Source: Dromiciops gliroides
Taxonomy: Eukaryota > Chordata > Mammalia > Microbiotheria > Microbiotheriidae
Length of the DNA stretch: 64,000 nucleotides
Assembly: GCF_019393635.1 (NCBI RefSeq)
Contig: NC_057863.1
Span: 645,276,660 to 645,340,659 of the forward strand
Direction: 5' to 3'
The position numbers and the translations under genes were made by a program. A model generated the notes under the pieces. The model did no database searches and had not been told where the DNA came from. It worked only from the letters and a program-made list of their open reading frames with translations. Positions 55,901-64,000 of the stretch are shown piece by piece. The number at the start of each line of letters is the position of its first letter. Position 1 is the stretch's first letter.

Positions 55901-58900
55901 AATTATTTCATATAATTAGGGTATACAAGTAGAAGCTTATACAAACAATGAGGAAGGGGTGGGGGCAAGTGACTGACATTTGACTCTCATTCTCATATTA
56001 TCATATCAAAGGAAAGAACACATTTATACATATGGGAATAGAAATACATTTCATTCAACAGGGAAACAGGAGGAAAAGGTAAGAAGGGCGAAGAAGAGGA
56101 AGAGTAACTTAAGGAAAAGATTAATTCTAAGCAAATCAAACTTTAAGGATATACAAAAATATTAATAGTAGCTCTATATATGGTGGCAAAGAATTGGAAA
56201 CTGAGGGAGCTCCCATCAATTTGGAATGGCTAAACAAGTTATGATATATAAATCTGATTGAATACTACTATGCTAAAAGAAATACTGAAGAGGATAGTTT
56301 CAGAGAAACCTGGGAAGTCTTGGATAAATGGATTCAGAGTAAAGTGAGAAGAACCAGCAGAACAATTTATACAGGAACAGCAACATTCAAAAGACAAACA
56401 ACTTTGAAAGGCTTAGGAACTCTGACTGGCATAATAACCAATGATGATTCCAGAGGACTCACGATGAAAAATGCTACCACCTTCTGACAGAGGGGTAAAG
56501 ACTTACAGAGCAGAATTAGAAATTTTTTTGACATTATCAATTTGGGAATTTGTTTTGCTTAACTATACATGTTTATAACAAGAGTTTTGTTTTTCTTTAT
56601 CAATTGCAAGGGAAGAAGAGAAAGTGGATTTTTCTCATTAAAAAAAAAATTTAATGGAGGGAAAAAGTTAACTCCAAAATAAAAGTTCCCAGGAATATTA
56701 CATTTAAAATTCAGATCTTTCAGGTCAAAGATAAACACTTGTAAACACACAGAAAAAAAAGAATTCAAATACTAAGGATATACAGGCAGGATTACAAAAA
56801 ATTTAGCAGACAGCACTATAAAGAAATGGAAAGCTTAGAATATGATGTTACAGAAGGAAAAAGATACAGGTTTACAACCAAGAATAACTTACTCAGCGAA
56901 ACACAGCAAATCCTACTGGAAAAAAAAAATGGACCTTTAATGAAATAAAGGACTTTCAAAGAAATACAAACACAGGAATCAAGCTAATCATAATACACTA
57001 AATGAGGATAAACTGTTTGCATTCTAATATGGAGAGATGATAGTGTCTACTCTGAATCTTTTCTCATTAGGAGAATCATTAGCAGTCATATAAGACAGAG
57101 GACCTGTGAGTGTTTCTATGATGTTTTGATGATCCTAAAAGAATAAAGGTAAGGGAGGCATAGAGAGCAGGAAGGGAATTGGATTATCTTACATAATTGG
57201 ATGAATGAATAGAAGACTATACAAACAAGGAGGGAAGAGTGGGGACAACAGGCAACATTTGAACTTAACTCTCATTTGAACTGGTCAAATGAGGGAAGAA
57301 CACACATATACAAGTCAGTGCAGAAATATATTTCATTCAATAAGGAAACATGAAGGAAATAGAAGGTCAAGGTGAGAATAAGAAGGGTTATTCCTAAGAA
57401 AAACAAACTCTAATTATGGAAAATGGATCACAAAGAGGGGTTTTAAAAGAGAAGAAAGGATAAACATCTGTGACTGAGCTGTGCGACAGTGAAGAGAGCT
57501 GAAGAAAGAGAGGTAGATTTCATCCAGCCTCAAGCACTGGTACTGGTCTCTTACTACCCTCTTCTTCATAAAGGGGTGCAGTGGGGGCAGCTAGGTGGCA
57601 CAGTGGATAGAGCATTGGCCCTGGATTCAGGAGGACCTGAGTTCAAATCTGGACTCAGATACTTACTAACTGTGTGATCCTGGGCAAGTCACTTAACCCC
57701 AACTGCCCTGCAAAAAAAAATAAAATAAAAAAAAGACATAAAGGGGTGCGGTAGCAGAGAGGGTAGAGAATGAGGAACAGCAAAGAGAGGGGAAAGCATA
57801 AGAGAACAGGATAGAATCAAATAAGTAATTAATAATCATAATTATGAAGATAAATGGGATTAATTCACCCATTAAAATGGAAAAGAATGGATTACAAAGC
57901 AGAATACACCAATATGTTGTTTATAAGAAACATGCTTGAAACATAAAGATTCTCACAGACTTAAAATAAGGGCCTGAAGCAAAACCTATTGGGTTTCAGC
58001 TGAAGTAAAAAAATGCAGGGGAAGCAATTAAGATTTCAGACAAAGCAACATCAAAAATAACCTTATTACATATTATTTATCTGACCTACATAAATCTAGG
58101 CAAAAACCAAAAAAGTCCCTGGATAGGATTTTAGACAAGTTAGAAACAATAGACACATGGGGATTATTAAATGGGTGTACATATTTCTCAGCTGTGTGTA
58201 TAATCTACAAAGATTGACTATTTAGAGGACATTAAAAACCTCACAAATGAAAAAAACCTGAAATATTAAAAGCTTCTTTTACAAGCCACAATGCAATAAA
58301 AGTATACTCATAAAGGGCCACTGAAGAAACTATTAAAAATTAGAGACTAAATAATTATCCTAAAGAATGGATGAGTGAAATAACATACCACAGAAACAAT
58401 TAATAATTTCATTGAAGTTAATGACAACAATGAAATAACATACCAAGATTTTGGGGATGCAGCCAAAGCAGTCCTTAGGGGAAGATTTGTATCTCTAAAT
58501 AGTTTTATCAATAAAAGAAAGAACAGATCAACTAACTAGGCATGCAACTAAAAAAATGTGTAAACCACAATTAAACACCAAAATAGAAATCCTGAAAATA
58601 AAAGAGGGATATTACAAAATGAAAGCAAAAGCCCCAGTGAATTGCTAAATAAAAGTAGGAGCTTTTTTTTTTAAACAAAATAGATGAAACATTAAGCAAT
58701 TTGATTTTTAAAAACGAAGAAAAACAAATCGTCAGTATCAAAAATGAAAATGGTGAATTCATAACAAATGAAGAAAGTAAATTATTAGAAATTATTTTGT
58801 TCAATTATATACCCCTGGGGGCAGCTAGGTAGCACAGTGGATAAAACACCAGTCCTGGATTCAAGAGGACCTGAGTTCAAATCTAGCCTGAAATACTTGG

Positions 58901-61900
58901 CACTTAATAGCTGTGTGACCCCTGGCAAGTCACTTAACCCTCAATGCGCCACCAAAAAAACACAAAACAAAAACACAACAATTATATATCCCCCAAAATC
59001 TTCATGATATAAATGAAATGGTTGAATTTTTACAAAAAGATAAAATGCTCAGATTAGTCAAACACAATCTCAGAAAAAGAAATGAAACAACTCCAAATAA
59101 GCTCCAAAAGAAAAATTCTGGAGAACAGATGGATTCACAAATGAATTCTATCAAACCTTTATACAATTCTAATATAATAATTCCAATATTAGAAAAGCTT
59201 TTTGGAAAAAAAAATAGTAAAAGAAAAAATCCTACCAAATTCCTTCTATGCCAGAAAAATGGCCTTGATATCTAAACCAAGAAGAGTCAAAACAGACAAA
59301 AATTATAGACCAATATCCCTAATGAATACTGATACAAAATTTTAAATAAATATATTAGAACAAGGAGACTACAGTAACATATCACAAAGATTATACACTA
59401 TGACCAGTTTGAATTTATATGAGGAAGGCAAGGCTAATTCAATATGAGGAAAACTATAAACATAACGGACCATATTAATAACAAGAATAACAAAAAACTT
59501 ATGTTTATGTCAATAATTTCAGCAAAAGCTTTTGACGATACAATTCCTATTAAAAACTCTAGGCAGCCAAAATAATAAGTGAATCTTAATATAAGTAACG
59601 TCTATCTAAAACCAAAAGCCACTGTATGTAATAGAGATAACAGATTAGAAGCCCTTCTGACAAGGTCGAGTAAAACAAAAATGTCCGTTATCACCGTTAA
59701 TATTTCACAGTATAAGAAATGCTAGCTATAGCACTAAGAGAACAAGAAGGCGAAGGACTAAGAACAGACAAAACAGAAACAAAATTAGCCCTTTTTATAG
59801 GTGACACGATGGTTTACTTAGAGGACTTAAAAGTCAACTAAGGGGGCAGCTAGGTGGCGCAGTGGATAAAGCACCAGGCCTGGATTCAGGAGGACCTGAG
59901 TTCAAATCCGACCTCAGACACTTGACACTTACTAGCTGTGTGACCCTGGGTAAGTCACTTAACCCTCATTGCCCTGCCCCCCACAAGAAAAGTCAACTAA
60001 AAGATTAATTGAAAAAATTTACCACTTCTGCAAAGTTGCAGAATTATCAAATAAACCCACATCAACTACCTGCATTCCTCTATATAACCTACACAAAATA
60101 GTAGTGAGAGAGACAGAAAGAGAAATTCCATTTACAATAACTTCAGACAGCAAAAAACACTTGAGAGTCTACGTGTGCCAAGACACACCCAGGAACTATA
60201 AAATTATAAAACTTCTTTCACGAATGAAGCCAACTAATTGAGAAAATATTAACTGCTTATGAATGGACCCAGCCAATATAACAAAAATGACAATATAACC
60301 TAAATTAATTTACTTGTTCAGTGCTATCATAATCAAATTACCAAAAGATTCTTTTATAGAGAAAGAAAATAACAACAACAAAGTGCATCTGGAAGAACCA
60401 AAGGTCAAGAATCTCAAGAGAGGGGCAGCTAAGTGGCACAGTGGATAGAGCACCGGCCCTGGAGTCAGGAGGACCTGAGTTCAAATCCGGCCTCAGACAC
60501 TTAATACTAACTAGCTGTGTGACCCTGGGCAAGTCACTTAACCCCAATTGCCTCACCAAAAAAAAAAAAAAGAATCTCAAGAGAAATAACGAGGAAAAAA
60601 AAGTAGGAAGGAGGCCTAGCCGTACCAGCTCTCTAACTATACCACAATGCAATAGTGCTTAAAACAACTCGGTACTGGGGCAAGAAGCAGAAAGCCCAAT
60701 TAGTGGAACGACTTACAGAAGTAATGAACGTAGTAACCTAGTGTCTGATGGACCCTAAGTACTGGGATAAGAACTCCCTATTTGGCAAAAACTGCTGGGA
60801 AAACTGGGAAGTCTCCTAGCAGTAATGAAGCCTACACCTGCACATCTCATAGCATGGACCAAGTTCTAAATGGGGACATAATTTAGATATACAGGGTGAC
60901 ATCACAAATGAATTAGAAAAGCAAATGGTTAGAGGAAGAACTCTAGAGAAAGAATCACAGAAGGTAAGATGAACAATTTTGATTAAATAAAATGTAAAAG
61001 TTTTTTTCCCACAAACAATAAATACCACTAAAATTAAACAGAAAGGAGGTAACGACTGAAAAAAATCTTTGTAGTAAGTTCATCTGACAAAGGTCATATT
61101 TTTAAGATATATAGGAAACTGATTCAAATTTATAAGAATAATGCATTCCCAAAATTGACAGATGGTCGAAGAATGTAAACAGTTTTCAGAAGAAATCCCC
61201 AATATAGCCATTTGAAAAAAATGCACCGGGGCAGCTAGGTGGCGCAGTGGATAGAGCACCGGCCCTGGATTCAGGAGGACCTGAGTTCAAATCTGGCCTC
61301 AGACACAACACTTACTGTGTGACCCTAGGCAAGTCACTTAACCCCAACTGCCTCACTGGGGGGAAAAAAAAAGCACCAAATCACTAATAATTAGAGAAAA
61401 TTAAATTAAAACAATTCTGAGGTTCCATGTTACACCAATCAAAGTTGATAAAAAAAGAAAAAGTGATAAATGCTGGAGAGACTGTGGGTAAACAGGCCCA
61501 TTATACATTTGTAGGTGGGGCCCATTAACTGGTTCAGCCACACTGGAAAGCAATTTGGAATGATGCCTCTGTAAGGATTGGAATGACACCACCTGCTGGA
61601 GACTTACTGTAGGAAAGCTCCGCCATGAGGAGAAGGTGCCTGAGGGCAAGACATGTGGCTTTTCTTTGGCGTCAGGAAATGACATTTGCTTGTGGGAGGA
61701 AGAGGAGGTGAGGCTGGTGCTCTCACTCTCTTTAGCCAAGACTTGTGGAGAGCGGAGCAGGAGAACTATAGCTCCCCAAGATAGACAGATGAATCTAGGC
61801 CTTTCTCTCTTCACCAAATTCTTGTTCTCCTTAATAAATGCTTAAAAGTCTAAACTCCTGCTAAAGCTTAAAATTTATTGGTGACCACTCATTAGATATT

Positions 61901-63623
61901 TTAGACAGACTAGCTAAAATTTTAGCCCCTTACACCTCCTTCCAAAAATATAGTCTGTGTATACCCTTCGACTCAGGGATACATTCCAATCTTAGGTCTA
62001 TACCACAAAGTGACCAAAGAAAGAGAAGAGGGACCTATATGCACAAAAATATTTATAGCTGCTCTCTTCATACCATCAAAGAACTGGAAACTGAGAGGGT
62101 GACCACCACCTCGGGAATGGCTGAACAAGGTGTGGTATAAGGATGTCATGGAATGCTACTGTGCTGTAAGAAATGAGGAAGGGATGGTTTCAGAAAAACA
62201 TGGGAAGACTTCTGTGAACTGATGCAGAGCAAAGTGAGAAGCAGAAGAACAAGTGATACAATAACAACATTGGAAAAACAAACGACTTAGAAAGACTTGA
62301 GAACTTCAGCCAACACAGAGCTGGTCGACTCAGACGTGGTTTTTGGATATGCCCAATTCAGGAATTTGTATTGCTTGACTATATTTTTGTAATAAGGGTT
62401 TTACTTTTCTTTCTTTCTCTATGGGGAGGCTGGGGAGAAGGGGGAAAGAGAAGGGGGATTTTCCTTGATTAAAAAAAGTGTTAATTGAGGCAGCTAAGTG
62501 GCACAGAGGATAGAGCACCGGCCCTGGAGTCAGGAGGACCTGGGTTCAAATCCGGCCTCAGCCACTTAACACTTACTGGCTGTGTGACCCTGGGCAAGTC
62601 ACTTAACCCCAAATGCCTCACTTAAAAAAAAAAGTGTTAACTAAAAAAAAGGAACCAGGAAATAAAGTGAGCAGGAGATGAGAAAGGAAGAGAAGGGCGG
62701 GGACAGATGAAGGGATGGAAGCCCCCAAGCAGGGGCAGAGGTGGCTCAGGACAGGAACAAGCACCCACATGCCCTCTGTCTTCTCAGCATCCCACTCCCG
62801 GCGCCACTGGCCCGTGGGTTTCCGATGCCGCTGCAACCTCTCTTGGTCAATACGCTCACGCTCCTGCTTCCATCGCAGGTATTCGGCCCGCTCTCGGCCC
62901 GTCATGGACAGCGTCATGTCCCCACCTGGTCCTGCCCGACGACCCTGCTCTCTCCAACAAACAGCAACATTAGAGACACATCCCCCGTGGAGCCTAGTAT
63001 CCCTCTGTTCCACTGCTGTGCCCCTTCTCCTAAGCCCCCTTGGTTCAATATTCTTCAGGCCAGGACCCAGACCTGTTTCCCTCTGCCAGCCTCCCCCAAG
63101 CCCAGGGAGTCAGCCTGGCAGTAAGTTTTCTGCCTGAGCTCTACCCCTTGCCTCAGCCCTCCCCAGCCCAGGGCTTATCCCCTCCTCAGGCTCCCTATTC
63201 CTGCCACCCCTAGCCCAGGGCCTAGCTCTTCCCTGGGATCTTCCCAAGTCCCCATCCCCACCCAGTTTCTAGCACCCACATAACGCTCCTGCTCCAGGCC
63301 ACTGCGAACACGCTCAAAGTCAGCACCACCCCAGTTCCGCCCATGGCGCCTGCTTCCTTCCCGACGGTCCCGCTCTGACTCCTGCAGAGGCCCGCTGCGA
63401 CGAGGATCATCCAGGAAATTCCGGACGGGGTTCTTTTCAGGCAGTCCATCCTGATTTCAGGGGAAGCAGGGGTCAGTCGGTAACCCTGAGGACCAAGCAG
63501 GGCTCCCCACCACCTGCAGCGCTCCCAGGCCCCACTCACGCGCTGATTTCTCTCATACTCGGCGATCTTTTCCATCTCTTCATTCATCTTTTCGATGTTC
63601 TGACGACGTCGCTCCTCCCACTC
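49471..63623 (-). CDS. CCDC9: Coiled-coil domain-containing protein 9, partial
   Basis: CCDC9 is a conserved nuclear RNA-linked protein reported with the exon junction complex. Seven coding exons are visible: 63540-63623, 63280-63450, 62769-62944, 50615-50661, 50339-50474, 50002-50122 and 49471-49920, with GT-AG edges and consistent phases. Conserved blocks in order are [59 protein letters not shown] and [20 protein letters not shown], then [16 protein letters not shown] and a long acidic Glu/Asp tail ending [18 protein letters not shown]. The start codon and first exons are beyond the right edge. A 12-kb intron full of antisense L1 separates the third and fourth exons seen. In exon 50339-50474 the conserved core lies in a different frame from its neighbours. 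Confidence 0.93.
50002..50122 (-). CDS. CCDC9: CCDC9 exon with HDDRW block
   Basis: 121 nt, entering with one base of a split Ser codon and leaving in phase 0 (TTCAAG then GTGCTG). Encodes [20 protein letters not shown]. Confidence 0.88.
50339..50474 (-). CDS. CCDC9: CCDC9 exon with displaced frame
   Basis: 136 nt with good edges (TTCTCCCCACAG and CTACAG then GTGGG). Outer phases fit both neighbours, and the tail reads [13 protein letters not shown] in that frame, like human SRPQAKAAPRAYS. The conserved core [17 protein letters not shown] sits in another frame, and the entering frame meets TAG at its fifth codon. Comparison with the human protein suggests about three single-base losses that together restore phase. 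Confidence 0.8.
50615..50661 (-). CDS. CCDC9: CCDC9 short exon (FKDG)
   Basis: 47 nt with CTTCCCTTCAG acceptor and GTGAGA donor. Its first base completes the ATG codon left by the exon at 62769, giving [18 protein letters not shown]. Confidence 0.9.
51724..51895 (+). mobile_element. tRNA-derived SINE, forward, nested in L1
   Basis: Target duplication GAAAAACATAG on both sides. The tail is long A/T-rich with AAAAG units. Confidence 0.93.
53573..53723 (+). mobile_element. tRNA-derived SINE, forward, nested in L1 3' UTR
   Basis: Target duplication AAAATACTACTTGTT. Ends AATTGCCTCACT. Confidence 0.93.
53840..56640 (+). mobile_element. L1 with 5' UTR and 3' end, ORF2 lost
   Basis: Starts GGGGGTGGAGCCAAGAAGG, a marsupial L1 5' end. 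Then 5' UTR to about 54720, ORF1-like (54720-55300) and inter-ORF sequence. The 3' end at 56160-56640 shows AGAAGAACCAGCAGAACAAT and CCAGAGGACTCACGATGAAA. Nearly all ORF2 is missing. Confidence 0.7.
57582..57734 (+). mobile_element. tRNA-derived SINE, forward, nested in L1
   Basis: Target duplication CATAAAGGGGTGC. The usual TTGACACTT middle is shortened. Confidence 0.92.
58817..58970 (+). mobile_element. tRNA-derived SINE, forward, nested in L1 ORF2
   Basis: Flanks CAATTATATACCCC and CAATTATATATCCCC. Tail ACAAAACAAAAACAC. Confidence 0.92.
59841..59989 (+). mobile_element. tRNA-derived SINE, forward, nested in L1 ORF2
   Basis: Target duplication AAAAGTCAACTAA on both sides. Ends CATTGCCCTGCCCCCC. 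Confidence 0.93.
60421..60572 (+). mobile_element. tRNA-derived SINE, forward, nested in L1 ORF2
   Basis: Target duplication AGAATCTCAAGAGA. GGAGTCAGGAGG with AATTGCCTCACC end. Confidence 0.93.
61227..61372 (+). mobile_element. tRNA-derived SINE, forward, nested in L1 ORF2
   Basis: Lacks the ACTAGC segment near the middle. Flanks AAAAATGCACC and AAAAAGCACC. Confidence 0.9.
61570..61934 (+). mobile_element. Solo LTR of the young LTR family, inside L1
   Basis: 365 bp in the opposite orientation to 6775 and 32883. Opens TGTAAGGATTGGAATGAC and closes TTTTAGCCCCTTACA, with CTTAATAAATGC. CCTC lies directly outside both ends (61566-61569 and 61935-61938). L1 sequence continues on both sides. Confidence 0.88.
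62487..62634 (+). mobile_element. tRNA-derived SINE, forward, in L1 tail
   Basis: Target duplication AAAAAAGTGTTAA. It sits about 130 bp from the CCDC9 exon at 62769. Confidence 0.93.
62769..62944 (-). CDS. CCDC9: CCDC9 exon with [10 protein letters not shown] block
   Basis: 176 nt, phase 0 in and two bases out. Donor GGCAT then GTGGGT. Encodes [19 protein letters not shown] and the highly conserved [17 protein letters not shown]. The acceptor lacks a strong pyrimidine tract (GGAGAGAGCAG), so inclusion may be regulated. Confidence 0.92.
63280..63450 (-). CDS. CCDC9: CCDC9 exon with [10 protein letters not shown] block
   Basis: 171 nt, 57 codons, phase 0 at both ends. Acceptor CCTGAAATCAG, donor TTAT then GTGGGT. 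Encodes [20 protein letters not shown] and [20 protein letters not shown]. Confidence 0.93.
63540..63623 (-). CDS. CCDC9: CCDC9 exon with [10 protein letters not shown] block
   Basis: 84 nt, 28 codons, phase 0. Acceptor GAACCATCCAG, donor CAGCGC then GTGAGT. Encodes [20 protein letters not shown] and AEYERNQR, a charged helical piece. It is the most upstream CCDC9 exon in the window. Confidence 0.93.
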
Positions 63624-63734
63624 CTGGATGGTTCAGAGACAGAGAGGAGAGAAGAAACACAGAGGAAGGGACAGGAGATCCAAGACAAAGAGAGGACAAG
63701 AGGGGAAGGAGGGGGAGAATGGGCTAAGTGTCAA

Positions 63735-64000
63735 GTTAACAAATCAACAAGCATTTTATCAAGTGCCCACTATGAGGCAAGCACTGAGAACTCATTATTT
63801 TCTGAATCCCAATGTTACGGCGAGCCGCCCAATTAACTCTCCCCCATACTAAATCTGGCCCAAACAGAGGCCGCTGTCACTGGCTGTGGACAGCACTGGG
63901 GGCCAGGGACAAGTGAGGTGTGGGAAGACTGGGAAGGTTTTCACAGCCAATCAGGATTTTATATTTGATCTGAACAAGTGAGCAGAGTAATGTGGTGAAA
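63735..64000 (-). mobile_element. LINE L2 3' part, reverse, interrupted
   Basis: CAAGTGCCCACTATGAGGCA, GAGGTGTGGGAAGACTGGG and GGATTTTATATTTGATC are reverse L2 landmarks. A 60-80 bp foreign piece begins at about 63814. Confidence 0.55.
63814..63870 (+). repeat. Short repeat shared with 11063
   Basis: TGTTACGGCGAGCCGCCCAA and the bases to about 63862 match 11063-11112 with a few changes. It begins with TG like an LTR start, so it may be an LTR fragment. Confidence 0.5.

Larger units (their letters stand above)
56641..62480 (+). mobile_element. L1 with most of ORF2, antisense to CCDC9
   Basis: Begins in the region between ORF1 and ORF2, which repeats the layout at 55240-56100. It runs through ORF2 pieces: endonuclease side about 57840-58300, RT about 59270-59820, C-terminus about 60700-62160. 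It ends in an L1 3' UTR (ATGCAGAGCAAAGTGAGAAG, then a G-rich tail at 62420). Five SINEs and one solo LTR sit inside it. The reading is broken many times. Confidence 0.7.

Noticed and set aside
62618-63013. Longer frame through the CCDC9 exon at 62769
   Set aside because: The flanks beyond the splice sites are not conserved; exon edges are given by GT-AG and by the human protein.

Overview
The window looks like marsupial (metatherian) genomic DNA. Three lines of evidence support this. About fifty copies of a tRNA-derived SINE with a GGGGCAGCTAGGTGG head lie on both strands, most with 10-17 bp target duplications. There are marsupial-type L1 pieces together with old L2 and CR1/L3-like LINE remains. 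Finally, the order of four conserved minus-strand genes matches human 19q13.3. I cannot tell an American from an Australian species. Roughly half or more of the window is transposon-derived.

Genes, all on the minus strand and listed in transcription order from right to left, are as follows. CCDC9 has seven coding exons here (63623 down to 49471), and its 5' exons lie beyond the right edge. INAFM1 is a single-exon InaF-motif membrane protein at 48586-48143 inside a CpG island. C5AR1, the C5a receptor, has its large second coding exon at 20527-19515. C5AR2, the DRY-lacking second C5a receptor, is at 14023-12998. CCDC9 ends about 0.5 kb before the INAFM1 promoter, so the two are packed in tandem. 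The two C5a receptor genes are neighbouring paralogues with opposite signalling logic: C5AR1 keeps DRY and NPxxY, and C5AR2 has lost both.

Layout: 1-6.3 kb is L2, L1 and SINE debris. 6.8-10.5 kb is a young LTR element with two nearly identical LTRs. 10.5-13 kb is repeats. 13-20.6 kb holds the two complement receptors. 20.6-47 kb is a long gene desert of nested SINEs, L1, L2, CR1-like pieces, two related solo LTRs and simple repeats. 47.4-50.7 kb is the compact INAFM1/CCDC9 3' block. 50.7-62.8 kb is one large CCDC9 intron filled with L1 copies antisense to the gene. 62.8-63.6 kb holds three more CCDC9 exons.

I did not find a new gene system. The most notable points are the very young LTR element and its family with consistent 4-bp target duplications; a CCDC9 exon whose conserved core is in the wrong frame although the exon phases agree; SINE-SINE duplications; and microsatellites growing out of SINE tails. 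Splice sites, exon ends and repeat edges were read by eye. All family names for repeats are from memory of the families, with no database search.
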